Positions 25,156 to 33,908 of a DNA stretch of 64,000 bases are shown here, in pieces. The position numbers were made by a program, and so were the translations under genes. The notes beneath the pieces were generated by a model. The model saw only the letters and a program-made list of their open reading frames with translations. It did no database searches and had not been told where the DNA came from. Source of the stretch: Streptomyces chattanoogensis (GTDB lineage: Bacteria > Actinomycetota > Actinomycetes > Streptomycetales > Streptomycetaceae); contig NZ_LGKG01000002.1 in NCBI RefSeq assembly GCF_001294335.1, positions 128,548-192,547 of the forward strand, in the 5' to 3' direction. Within the stretch, counting starts at the first letter, position 1. Each line of letters begins with the position of its first letter.

Positions 25156-27342
25156 TCAGGCGAGCGGGAGGGCGACCGTCCGCTTCTCCTGGCGGACGTA
25201 CAGCCGTCCGCCCTGGGGGTCGGCGGTCAGGACGACGGGCTCGGTCTCGTACGTCCAGACGGCCTTGCGGGTGCGCAGGTCGATGGCGCGCAGGCCCTTG
25301 TCGTCGGCGCAGTAGGCGTACCGCTTGCCGACCGCCGGGGCCACATCGCGCTTGTTCTTCCTGCCGGACAGGCCCTTCTCCTGCCAGTTCAGCGTGCCGG
25401 AGGCGGCGTCGACGGCGACCAGTCCCTGATCGCCCTCGGTGCTGTAGACGACTCCGTCGTGGACGGTGGGCGCGCCGAACCGCCGCTCCTCACGTGCGCG
25501 GTCGCCGGCGCCGGGCCGGTTGCCGAAGTACCACTCCAGCCCGCCGTCGGAGAGCCGGCGGGCGGTGAGGTTCTCGGCGCCGAAGTAGAGGTTCCGGTCG
25601 TCGGTGACCAGCCGGGACGGCGGGAGGGTGCCCGTGAACGTCTCGGACATCTCCCACAGTTGGCGGCCGTGGCCCTTGTCGTGCGCGGAGAGGCCGATGA
25701 AGTGCGAGTCCGTGCTCGGGCTCCCGCACAGCACCACCCGGGATCCCACCACAACGCCGCTCAGCACCGGCGGCACGCCCTCGGTCCCCGGCCCGTCCAC
25801 CGGGCTGCGCCAGCGCTCCTTGCCCGACTTCAGGTCGGCCGCGACCAGGTACCAGCGCTTGCCGGAGGCGGCCCGCGCCACCAGGTACGCGGTGCCGTCG
25901 GCCACGCACAGCAGCTGGTTGTACTGCTCCTTGCCGGTGAACGCGGAGAGTTCCACAAGGGGCTTGCTCAGCTCGCCGTGGAACTGCGAGACCTCGCACA
26001 CAGCCAGCGACGCCGCCTTCTCCTGGTGTCCCCGCAGGGCGTACATCCGCGTGCCGTCGGTGGCCGACCGCCAGGTCTCGGCGACGTTTGCCTGCCAGGT
26101 CGGCTTGCCCGACTCGGCGTTGATGCCGCACAGCACGATCCCCGCGCGCATGGCCAGGTTCCGGCCCACCGTCATCACCTCACCCCCGGAGTCCGGGCAC
26201 CGCAGGACGGCGCTCCACAGCGGCGAAGGGGGCTTCGGCCGGTCGACGGCGTCCTTCTTCTTGGCGCCGCCTCCGCCGTCCTCGGAATCCCCGAGCAGGG
26301 CCCAGGCCCCGCCGCCGAGGAGGCCGCCGCCCAGGAGGGCGCCCCCGGCCACGTACAGCAGCCGCCGCCGCGAGACGCCCGGTACGGGGGCGGTCCCGGC
26401 GTGTGGTGCCTCGGCGGGCACCGGCGGCGGCAGGCGGTGCGGCGGCTCGCGCCACACCTCGTCGCTGCGCCGGGCGATCTCCCGCAGCACCGCGTCGGGG
26501 AGCAGGTCCGCGAACCCGCCGGGGTCCACGGGGGCATCCTCGGCGCCGCGCAGCGCGGCGAACAGCTCGGAAGTGGACGGGCGGTGTGCGGGGTCCTTGG
26601 CCAGGCACCGGGAGAGCAGGGGGCGCAGCGCCTCGGGAACGCTGCCGAGGTCCGGTTCGCCGAACCGGACGCGGTACAGCAGGTCGGTGGGCGCCCCGCC
26701 ACCGAACGGGCCGCGGCCGGTGGCGGCGAAGACCAGCACGCCGGCCAGGGCGAACACATCGCCCGCCGCGGCGTGTTCCAGGCCCGCCGCCTGCTCGGGC
26801 GACATGAACGCGGGCGTTCCCATGGCGCTGCCGACGTTCGTCAGGTGCTCGTCGCCGAAAGACCGGGCGATGCCGAAGTCGATGATCCGCGGGCCCTGCG
26901 CCGTCACCAGGACGTTGGACGGCTTCAGGTCGCGGTGGACCACCTCCGACCGGTGCAGCTGCTCCAGCCCGGCGGCGAGCGACGCGCCGAGAGCGCGCAC
27001 GGCCGGCTCCGGCAGCGGCCCGCCCGCCTCGACGGCCTCGTCCAGCGGCGGGCCGAGGACGTACTCCGTCGCCAGCCACGGAGTCGGCGCCTGGGGGTCG
27101 GCGTCGACGACCGCCGCACCGTGACGGGAGCCGATGACGCGTGCCGCGTCCGTCTCCAGCCGGAAGCGGGTGCGCAACGTGGTGTCCGCGGTGAGACGGC
27201 TGTGCAGTGTCTTCACCGCGACCGTGCGTCCACCCGCCGAACGGGCCAGGTAGACGGTGCCCATACCGCCCCCGCCGAGGCGGGCGAGGATCCGGAACGG
27301 CCCGACGGTGTGCGGGTCGTCGTGCAGAAGTGGGGAGATCAT
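25156..27342 (-). CDS. Membrane Ser/Thr protein kinase with PQQ-type beta-propeller
   Basis: A 728-residue paralogue of the next kinase in the operon. Kinase motifs: GGGGMGTVYLAR, VAVKTLHS, HRDLKPSNVLV, DFGIARSFGD, and GTPAFMSPEQ. One membrane segment (RRRLLYVAGGALLGGGLLGG) precedes the propeller domain with repeats such as SGKERWRSPVDG and DGGLEWYFGNRPG. It is catalytically complete by motif. The start at 27342 lies four bases after the stop of the upstream pseudokinase gene, so translation is coupled; longer in-frame extensions overlap that gene and are rejected. The low resemblance of its propeller to that of its neighbour suggests a different ligand. Confidence 0.88.
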   Translation of the reverse strand: MISPLLHDDPHTVGPFRILARLGGGGMGTVYLARSAGGRTVAVKTLHSRLTADTTLRTRFRLETDAARVIGSRHGAAVVDADPQAPTPWLATEYVLGPPLDEAVEAGGPLPEPAVRALGASLAAGLEQLHRSEVVHRDLKPSNVLVTAQGPRIIDFGIARSFGDEHLTNVGSAMGTPAFMSPEQAAGLEHAAAGDVFALAGVLVFAATGRGPFGGGAPTDLLYRVRFGEPDLGSVPEALRPLLSRCLAKDPAHRPSTSELFAALRGAEDAPVDPGGFADLLPDAVLREIARRSDEVWREPPHRLPPPVPAEAPHAGTAPVPGVSRRRLLYVAGGALLGGGLLGGGAWALLGDSEDGGGGAKKKDAVDRPKPPSPLWSAVLRCPDSGGEVMTVGRNLAMRAGIVLCGINAESGKPTWQANVAETWRSATDGTRMYALRGHQEKAASLAVCEVSQFHGELSKPLVELSAFTGKEQYNQLLCVADGTAYLVARAASGKRWYLVAADLKSGKERWRSPVDGPGTEGVPPVLSGVVVGSRVVLCGSPSTDSHFIGLSAHDKGHGRQLWEMSETFTGTLPPSRLVTDDRNLYFGAENLTARRLSDGGLEWYFGNRPGAGDRAREERRFGAPTVHDGVVYSTEGDQGLVAVDAASGTLNWQEKGLSGRKNKRDVAPAVGKRYAYCADDKGLRAIDLRTRKAVWTYETEPVVLTADPQGGRLYVRQEKRTVALPLA

Positions 27343-27346
27343 GGCC

Positions 27347-28219
27347 TCAGCGCTCTTGGGTGGGGAGTGCGGCGGCGAGGACCTCCGCCGACTGACGGGA
27401 CAACGCCGCCACGACACGGCCGGGCAGCGACACCGGCTCCGTGGAGCCGGCCAGCGCGCCGTACGCCGCGCCCGGCAGCAACTCCGCCAGCACCCTGGCC
27501 GGTTCCGGCCGGCGGTCCGCATCGCGCGAACGGCACGCGGTGACGATGTCGCGCAGTCCGGCGGGGATCTCCTGCCGCTCGGGCACGGTGTGCCCGGTCG
27601 CCGCGTACGCCAGCACGGCACCCAGGGCGTAGACGTCCCCGGCCCGGTCCACCGGGGCGCCCGCCGCCAGCTCGGGAGCCAGGCACCCGGTATCCAGCCA
27701 GGTCGCCGGCGTGGCGGAGGCCCCTGCGACCGCGGTCGCGCGCATCGCACCGAAACACCCCAGGAACGGCCCGCAGGCGGTCAGCAGCACGCCCGCCGGG
27801 CAGACACCGCCGTGCACGATGCCCAGAACATGGGCCGAGGCCAGGGCTTCGGCCAGCGTGCCGCCCAGCATGCGGACCAGCGGCTCCGGCAGCGGGCCGC
27901 CGTGCGCGGCCAGGACGGCGGGCAGCGGCAGCGCGGGGCGGTACGGGGACGCGTACCAGGGGAAGGCCGACGTCCCGCCGCACTCGACAACAGGCCAGAA
28001 CCCGGGCTGGGTCAGCCGGGCCGCCTGCTGCGCCTCGGCCGCCCACCGTGCCGGGTCACCGCCGGCCGGCGGCAGACACACCAGGACCGTGCGCCCGCCG
28101 TCGGCACTGCGGGCGAGATAGCGACGCTCGGGAACGCCCCGGCTGCCGTCCGCATCGAGACGGGCCAACGTCACAAAGTCCCCGATCCGCGCAGGATCGT
28201 CCTGCCGCAGCCTCTCCAC
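27347..28219 (-). CDS. Ser/Thr kinase-fold pseudokinase lacking catalytic residues
   Basis: A 290-residue protein with the protein kinase fold but without catalytic residues. The Lys of the VAIK motif is replaced (TVLVC48LP), the HRD loop reads H136-G-G, and DFG reads C155-F-G, yet the surrounding segments are kept (HVLGIVHGGVCPAGVLL, and LAPELAAGAPVDRAGDVYALGAVLAYAATG for the activation loop/helix F region). The C-terminal stretch looks like the normal kinase C-lobe. There is no membrane segment. GTG 28219 has GGGGGA about 8 bases upstream. It is the first gene of the operon and is coupled to an active kinase, so an allosteric partner or scaffold is plausible, which is inference. Confidence 0.8.
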   Translation of the reverse strand: MERLRQDDPARIGDFVTLARLDADGSRGVPERRYLARSADGGRTVLVCLPPAGGDPARWAAEAQQAARLTQPGFWPVVECGGTSAFPWYASPYRPALPLPAVLAAHGGPLPEPLVRMLGGTLAEALASAHVLGIVHGGVCPAGVLLTACGPFLGCFGAMRATAVAGASATPATWLDTGCLAPELAAGAPVDRAGDVYALGAVLAYAATGHTVPERQEIPAGLRDIVTACRSRDADRRPEPARVLAELLPGAAYGALAGSTEPVSLPGRVVAALSRQSAEVLAAALPTQER

Positions 28220-28319
28220 TTGGTTATCCCCCGTCAGGCTCGTTTCGCACGGGAGCTTATATGCGGGGCGAACGAGGGGTGGAAGGGGGCCCGGCCTCCG
28301 GGACGGCACCCAAGAGACG

Positions 28320-29288
28320 TCATGCGTCCTTCTGGGCCCTGACGAGCGCCTCCCCCGCCTCGGTGCGGCAGTAGAGCACGGAACGCCCCACACGCCGTCG
28401 TTGCACCAGACGGGCATCGAGCAGCACCTTCAGGTGGCGCCCCACGGACCCCAACCCGTGCCCGGTCAACGCCACCAGGTGTGTGGTGCTCTTCGGGTCG
28501 TCCAGCAGCACGAGGACCCTTGCCCGTACCGGCCCGAGAAGCGCGCGCAACGGCTCTGGAACCGGTGTGCGCTCCGCCTCCGCCAGGACACCCGAGCAGG
28601 GGTAGACGACGGCGTAGCGCCGGGACTGCCAGGAGACCCAGCTCTGCTGCGGCGTGACCGGCACAAACATCAACTGCGCTCCGGAGATCTCTCGCGAAGG
28701 ATGGTCACGCGCGGTGACCTGCAGACGGCTCTGCCCGAGCCAGCGCATGCCGGTGCGCATATCGGCCAGGGCGCTCGCCCAGCCGCCTTCGCCCCACTGC
28801 GCCGTGCGCGCCACGACATCGGCCTCGATGATCCGTCGGCGCCGCGGCCAGTCGGGCAACACCGTGTGCCGCCAGACCCACTCCACGAGGTCGGCGGCCC
28901 GCTGCGGCAGATCGGAACGGTGCAGCTCGGCGGGGAGGGGGCCGTTCAGTGAGACGGTCAGGTCGGTGCGGGCGGTCTCGGCCGGTGTGTCCCGCAGCCG
29001 CGCCACCTCGGCGTCAAACACCTGCTCCTTCTCGGTGGTTGGTGTGGGGGTGAGGAAGGTGGCGTTCCAGGTGGGTCCCAGGGCGGCTCGTATGAGGAGT
29101 GCGGTGATCGGGTGCCGGGCCTTCCGGCCGAGGTAGGCAGGCAGGTACGTGTCCAGCCAGGCACGCTCCCCCGGGTGTGCGGCCCTGCCTCGTTCCAGGA
29201 CTTTCAGGCATGCGGTGGCCTCCGCGAGGGGCGAGATGACGAACCGGCTTCCGGCGAGTGTGTCCGCGTTGACCTGCCACCAGCCCAT
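28320..29288 (-). CDS. ArsR-family winged-helix transcriptional regulator
   Basis: A 322-residue protein with a long N-terminal region and a C-terminal ArsR-type winged helix (VLVLLDDPKSTTHLVALTG followed by VGRHLKVLLDARLVQRRRVGRSVLYCRTEAG). The N-terminal part resembles the large uncharacterised domain of many actinobacterial ArsR-like regulators, and no metal-binding Cys pair is visible, so it may not sense metal. ATG 29288 has a strong GGGAGG site. It is divergent from the MFS transporter gene across only 58 bp, so it most likely represses that gene and perhaps itself. Confidence 0.87.
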   Translation of the reverse strand: MGWWQVNADTLAGSRFVISPLAEATACLKVLERGRAAHPGERAWLDTYLPAYLGRKARHPITALLIRAALGPTWNATFLTPTPTTEKEQVFDAEVARLRDTPAETARTDLTVSLNGPLPAELHRSDLPQRAADLVEWVWRHTVLPDWPRRRRIIEADVVARTAQWGEGGWASALADMRTGMRWLGQSRLQVTARDHPSREISGAQLMFVPVTPQQSWVSWQSRRYAVVYPCSGVLAEAERTPVPEPLRALLGPVRARVLVLLDDPKSTTHLVALTGHGLGSVGRHLKVLLDARLVQRRRVGRSVLYCRTEAGEALVRAQKDA

Positions 29289-29346
29289 GGTTTCGCCTCC
29301 CTGCGAAACATTACGCCGGCTCCGCAGCGCCGCTGAGACTCCGGGC

Positions 29347-30576
29347 ATGCAGACCTATCGCACCCTTTTCCGTACCAGGGAGTTCACCCCGCTCCTGCTG
29401 ACGTCTGCCGGGCAGGGGGCGGGTCAGACGGTGAGCGGACTGGCCCTGGGAACGCTGATCCACTCGGGAACCGGTTCGCCCTTGCTGACCGCTCTCGCCA
29501 TGTTCGGTCCCTCGCTCGCCCAGGTGATCGGGGCCACGACGCTGCTGTCGGCAGCCGACCGGCTGCCACCGCGCGCCGCCTTGACCGGACTGTCCCTGCT
29601 CTTCGGTCTCGGCACCGCGGCCCAGGCCCTGCCCGGTCTGCCCGTCACGGCGGCCTTCGCGGTCGTCCTCGCACTCGGTGTGGTCTCCGCCGTCGGTGGC
29701 GGGGTGCGCTACGGGTTGCTCAACGAGCTCCTCACGAAGGACGGTTACCTGCTGGGGCGCTCCCTGTTCAACATGTCGGCGGGGGCCGTGCAGATCTGCG
29801 GGTTCGCGGTCGGCGGTGTACTGGTGGCGGCGCTGTCCGCACGCGGCGCGCTGCTCGTCGGCTCTGCGCTGTACTGCTCGGCCGCGGCCGTGGCCCGGTT
29901 CGGTCTCGCCCGCCGCGCGCCGCGGGCCGCGGGACGGCCGTCAGTCGGCGAGACCTGGCGGAACAACGCGCGTCTGTGGGACTCGAGGCCCCGCCGCCAT
30001 GTCTACCTGGCGTTGTGGGTTCCCAACGGGCTGATCGTTGGTTGTGAGTCCCTGTACGTCTCCTACACCCCCCGGAATGCCGGAGTGCTCTTCGCCTGTG
30101 GTGCGTTCGGCATGCTGGTCGGCGACGTCCTGGTGGGCAGGTTCGTACCCCGGCGGTGGCGGCAACGGCTCGGCGTTCCGCTGAGTCTGCTGCTGGCCGC
30201 TCCGTACCTGGTCTTCGCCCTGCGGCCGCCGCTTGCCGTCGCCGTACCGGCGGTCGTGGTCGCCGGGCTCGGATACGCGGCGAGCCTGCCGCTCCAGGAG
30301 CGTCTGATGTTCCTGACGCCGGAAGAGCTGAGCGGGCACGCCCTCGGGCTGCACTCCGCCGGCATGCTCACCCTGCAGGGTGTGGGCGCGGCCCTGGCGG
30401 GCGCCGTCGCACAGTTCACCTCTCCCTCACTGGCCATGGCCGCAACGGCAGCGGTTTCGACAGCGGTCACGCTCGCCCTGGTTCCTGGTCTGCGCCCCCT
30501 CCCGCACACCCAGCATGCCCAACCGTCCCGGCAGCCTGCCTCCCCACGGCCCGCCCAACCCGATGCGGCACGGTGA
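29347..30576 (+). CDS. MFS transporter
   Basis: A 409-residue major facilitator with about 12 hydrophobic segments and a disordered, proline-rich tail. It resembles actinobacterial drug-type exporters. The ATG at 29347 has no clear ribosome binding site, and the divergent ArsR gene starts 58 bp away, so a short or absent leader is likely. Regulation by the ArsR protein is inferred from the divergent arrangement. The gene downstream encodes a MerB-like protein 162 bp away on the same strand, which could share the transcript. The substrate is unknown. Confidence 0.85.
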   Translation: MQTYRTLFRTREFTPLLLTSAGQGAGQTVSGLALGTLIHSGTGSPLLTALAMFGPSLAQVIGATTLLSAADRLPPRAALTGLSLLFGLGTAAQALPGLPVTAAFAVVLALGVVSAVGGGVRYGLLNELLTKDGYLLGRSLFNMSAGAVQICGFAVGGVLVAALSARGALLVGSALYCSAAAVARFGLARRAPRAAGRPSVGETWRNNARLWDSRPRRHVYLALWVPNGLIVGCESLYVSYTPRNAGVLFACGAFGMLVGDVLVGRFVPRRWRQRLGVPLSLLLAAPYLVFALRPPLAVAVPAVVVAGLGYAASLPLQERLMFLTPEELSGHALGLHSAGMLTLQGVGAALAGAVAQFTSPSLAMAATAAVSTAVTLALVPGLRPLPHTQHAQPSRQPASPRPAQPDAAR

Positions 30577-30738
30577 GGCAGGGCCGTCATCCTCGGCGGG
30601 GGAAAGCGGCTCTTCGCAGGCATGCTGTCGCGCTCGCTGCGGTGCGTGTCCGTGCCGCACCAGCGGTCACGACACTGGGGGCGCCAGGACACATGCTGGA
30701 TCCGAGTGGCCCCGCACCGGCGACAGGAGCACAGGCAC

Positions 30739-31398
30739 ATGGCCGAGGGTTTCGCAGGCACCGGCCAGGCTCCGCGCACGTCCGAGCTGGCCGGTTGCAC
30801 CGGGCTCTCCGCCGACGAGGTGCGCGAGGGGCTGGCGCAACTGCACGCGAGCCATGATCTGGTGTGGGACCCGCGGGACCGCGATCGGGTCCTCATGGCT
30901 CATCCCTTCGCCTCCGTGCCGCTCGGCTTCCCGGTCATGGGGGCGCGCACGCTGTGGTGGGGCGGCTGTGCCTGGGACTCGTTCGCCATCCCGCATCTGG
31001 TCCACGGCGAGCCGGACGTGCTGGCCGCCACCCGCTGTCCGGCCTGTGACACCCCGCACGCCTGGGTGGTCAACCGAGCCGCGCCGCCACCCGGCAACGA
31101 GGTGGCGCACTTCCTCATCCCGATCCGCCGTGCCTGGGAGGACGTCGTCCACACCTGCAACCACCAGCGGCTGTTCTGTTCCGCCCCGTGCGTCGACAGC
31201 TGGCCGGCGCGTACCGGGCAGGAGCGCGGCTACGTCATGGATCTGGCGACCCTGTGGCGTCTCGCCCGCAACTGGTACGCGGGGCGCCTGGAACCGGGCT
31301 GCTCCCGTCGTGATCCCGCTTCCGCCGCCGACTACTTCGTGGAGGCCGGCCTGTATGGCCCCTTCTGGGGCCTGCCCGACCGGCAAGAGAAGGATCGG
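30739..31398 (+). CDS. Alkylmercury lyase (MerB)-like protein; 3' end uncertain
   Basis: A protein with the MerB organomercurial lyase signature. C77-A-W-D80 corresponds to the Cys96/Asp99 pair of MerB, and HTC140NHQRLFCS corresponds to the second catalytic Cys. A helical N-terminal part (TSELAGCTGLSADEVREGLAQL) also fits. Similarity ends around GLYGPFWGLP at about residue 213. No in-frame stop follows: the frame stays open to 32634, antisense through the aldo/keto reductase gene, so the end given is where family resemblance stops. Either the stop was lost by a small indel or the gene has an aberrant tail. ATG 30739 has AGGAGC upstream. No merR, merA or merT is adjacent, so mercury resistance is not established. 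Confidence 0.6.
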
Positions 31399-31536
31399 AC
31401 CGGCCCGGACTGGCTTCCCCTGCCTCAAACCCGGTCGGTCGGGGCGGATCCTCCAAGTACTCCAGGACACCGCCGGGTTCCCGGGGAACGCCCAGGCCTG
31501 GGCCACGGCCCACTCGGGATCCCTCCGCGGGCGGAC

Positions 31537-32562
31537 CTACGCTTCCCGCGCCGCGGAGGTGAGGGACATGTCCGCGTAACGGTCACCCGCAACCTGTCCG
31601 GCGATCGGCTCCAGCAGCGCCAGTTCCTCGGCGCTCAGCGCGATCCGGGTGGCCGCGGCGTTCTCGAGGAGGCGGCTGCGCCTGCGGGTCCCGGGGATCG
31701 GCACGACGGTCAGGCCGTGTGCCTGCGCCCGGTGCTGCACCCAGGCGAGGGCGATCTGCGCCGTGGTGGCGCCGTGGTCGGCTGCGATCTTGTGCAGGGG
31801 CGCCAGGAGAGCGGCGTTCGCCTTGGCATTGTCGCCGGTGTAGCGCGGCAGCGACTGGCGGAAGTCGCTGCTGGAGAGGTCCTTGCCCGCGTCGGTGAAG
31901 GCACCCGTCAGAAAACCCCTGCCCAGGGGCGAGTACGGCACGAAGGCGACCCCGAGTGCGGCGGCCGCGCCCACCACGCTGTGCTCGACGTCCCGGCTGA
32001 AGACCGACCACTCCGACTGCACGGCGGTGATCGGGTGCACGGCGTGCGCCTCGCGCAGCTCGGCACCGGTGACCTCGCTCAGGCCGAGATGCTTGACCTT
32101 GCCTTCCCGCACCAGTTCGGCCATGGCGCCGACGGACTCGGCGAGCGGGACGGCGGGGTCGCGGCGGTGCATGTAGTAAAGGTCGATGACCTCGACGTTC
32201 AGGCGGCGCAGACTCGCCTCGACGGCCTTCTTGACGTAGCCGGGATCGTTACGGATGGCCCGGTAGCCCGGGTCGTCGGCGCGGTACTCGATGCCGAACT
32301 TGGTGGCCAGGGTGATCGTGTCGCGGTGCGCGGCGACGAACGGTGCGAGGAACTCCTCGTTGGCACCGACGCCGTACATGTCGGCGGTGTCGATGAAGGT
32401 GACGCCCGCCTCGACGGTGGCCTCCAGGGTGTCGCGGGCCGCCGCGTCGTCCGTCTGCCCGTATGCGGCGCTGATGCCCATGGCGCCGAAGCCCTGGACG
32501 CCGACGAGGGGGCCGCCGTTGCCCAGCTCGACCTTGCTGATCTGTTCGATGGTGTTGCTCAT
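31537..32562 (-). CDS. Aldo/keto reductase
   Basis: A 341-residue NADPH-dependent oxidoreductase of the AKR superfamily. The start has the usual GVQGFGAMGISAAYG; catalytic Asp and Tyr lie in TFIDTADMYGVGANEE; Lys is in LATKFGIEY and His in DLYYMHRRDP. The C-terminal cofactor-binding part reads VVPIPGTRRRSRLLENAAA. This is the YakC/AKR13-like group with broad aldehyde specificity. ATG 32562 lies 7 bases after the stop of the MerR gene, so the two form an operon and the regulator probably controls its own expression and that of this enzyme. Typical full length. Confidence 0.92.
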   Translation of the reverse strand: MSNTIEQISKVELGNGGPLVGVQGFGAMGISAAYGQTDDAAARDTLEATVEAGVTFIDTADMYGVGANEEFLAPFVAAHRDTITLATKFGIEYRADDPGYRAIRNDPGYVKKAVEASLRRLNVEVIDLYYMHRRDPAVPLAESVGAMAELVREGKVKHLGLSEVTGAELREAHAVHPITAVQSEWSVFSRDVEHSVVGAAAALGVAFVPYSPLGRGFLTGAFTDAGKDLSSSDFRQSLPRYTGDNAKANAALLAPLHKIAADHGATTAQIALAWVQHRAQAHGLTVVPIPGTRRRSRLLENAAATRIALSAEELALLEPIAGQVAGDRYADMSLTSAAREA

Positions 32563-32569
32563 GATGGCC

Positions 32570-33034
32570 TCAGTCCCTTTCCGACGCCCGGCGGGCGCCC
32601 GCATAAAAATCGATCTTGGCGTCAAGGACGGTGAGGGTGTCCTGCAACTCCGCGATGCGCGTGACGACCTCGCGCCGGGTCTGTTCCAGAATCTCCCGCC
32701 GTTCGTCGAAGGTGGCCTCACCCTGGCGGACCAGCTCCGCGAACGTGACCATGTCGGCGACCGGCATCCCGGTCAGTCTCAGCCTGCGTACGAAGGTGAG
32801 CCAGTCCAGGTCCCTGTTGCTGAAGAGACGCTGGCCGTTGTGCGACCGCTCCACGTGCGGCATCAGACCGATTTCCTCGTACCAGCGCAGGGTGTGAGCC
32901 CTGAGCCCGGTGTACTCCGCGACCTCGCGGATCGTGTAGCGGTCCTGGCCGTCGGGTCGCGGATGGTCCGTCCCCGCGACCACGCAGACGTCCACGGGCG
33001 GGGATTTCACGGGGTTGCTGTCGATCACCGTCAT
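32570..33034 (-). CDS. MerR-family transcriptional regulator
   Basis: A 154-residue MerR regulator. The HTH reads YTIREVAEYTGLRAHTLRWYEEIGLMPHV, followed by the second winged part and a dimerisation coiled coil (ILEQTRREVVTRIAELQDTL). The effector region is short with no Cys cluster, like regulators of reductase genes responding to small organic or redox signals. ATG 33034 is preceded at 7 bases by the -10 box of a MerR-type promoter, so the mRNA is probably leaderless. It is operonic with the aldo/keto reductase. The first 30 residues before the HTH are unstructured. Confidence 0.9.
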   Translation of the reverse strand: MTVIDSNPVKSPPVDVCVVAGTDHPRPDGQDRYTIREVAEYTGLRAHTLRWYEEIGLMPHVERSHNGQRLFSNRDLDWLTFVRRLRLTGMPVADMVTFAELVRQGEATFDERREILEQTRREVVTRIAELQDTLTVLDAKIDFYAGARRASERD

Positions 33035-33052
33035 GCCGATTACGTTAGGACG

Positions 33053-33068
33053 TTCAAGTGCACTTGAA
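33053..33068 (-). promoter_or_regulatory. MerR-type promoter and operator
   Basis: TTCAAGTGCACTTGAA is a perfect 16-base palindrome. Read on the minus strand, it lies between a -35-like TTGCTT and a -10-like TAACGT separated by exactly 19 bases, the overlong spacing that MerR proteins correct by DNA distortion. The -10 box ends about 7 bases from the MerR start codon. Confidence 0.75.
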
Positions 33069-33200
33069 GCAAGCGCACTCCGCGCGCTGTGGCGATGGCA
33101 CGGCGGGGCGGCCGGTCGGCACACCCGGGAAGTCAGTCCCTCGGCATGGCGTCCGGCAGGCCGAGCGCTCGCTCGGCAGCTGCCCGGAGCACCCGACGAC

Positions 33201-33671
33201 GCTCACGCCGCCTTCGGCCCGCTGGCCCATCCCGCCCAACTCGCCTCCGTACAGGGCCTGTTGCAACGTCTCCCGGACCACGCCGAGATCGTCACCGGCG
33301 GCGCGTCCCTCGACCGGCCCGGCTACTTTCACCAGGCCACGGTGATCGCGGGGGCGCGGCAGAAGGACGAGATCGTACAGAGCGAGGTGTTCGGCCCGGT
33401 CGTCACCATCCAGCCCTTCGCCGACGAGTCCGAGGCCCTCCACCTGGCGAACGACGTACCCCAGGGACTCGCCGCGAGCGTCTGGACCCGCGACCACGAC
33501 CGCGCCATGCGCGCGAGCCGCGCGCTGCGCACCGGCATCGTCTGGGTCAACACCCACGGCACGACGGTGTCGGAGATGCCGCACGGTGACGTACGCCACT
33601 CCGGCTACGGCAGCGATCTCTCCCTCACCGGCCTGCTCGACTACACGCAGGTCAAGCACGTCATGCTGTGA
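33201..33671 (+). pseudogene. Aldehyde dehydrogenase remnant (C-terminal part only)
   Basis: About 156 residues matching the C-terminal third of an aminobutyraldehyde/betaine aldehyde dehydrogenase-like enzyme: AAFGPLAHPAQLASVQGLL, then EVFGPVVTIQPFADESEAL, ASVWTRDHDRAM, GIVWVNTHGT and a normal end at LDYTQVKHVML. The cofactor-binding domain, the catalytic Glu and the catalytic Cys, roughly 300 residues, are absent. No start codon or leader fits, and the divergent MerR operator lies where the rest should be. It is a truncated remnant. Confidence 0.75.
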
Positions 33672-33908
33672 CGGACCGCCGGGGCTGAGCCGCGACGCGG
33701 ACGGCCGGTCGGCAGGACGCCGGTCCGGACAAGATCGCGATGGCCGCCGAGGCCCGCGGCAGGGGCGTCGGCGCTTCACTGACCAGCGCATTTGTCGCCG
33801 ACGCCGCGGGAGGCCGAGATCGGCTCCGCCCCCTGGAGGCCCGCCGGACTTCCGCGCGGACCGCCCCACCCCTTGACAGCGGCCCCCGCCAGACTCGACG
33901 ATCCCCGG

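Noticed and set aside
33672..33908. Short plus-strand frame with RGRGVGASLTSAF, similar to an acetyltransferase motif
   Set aside because: Too short and isolated; no other GNAT motif follows, and the GntR gene begins in another frame.
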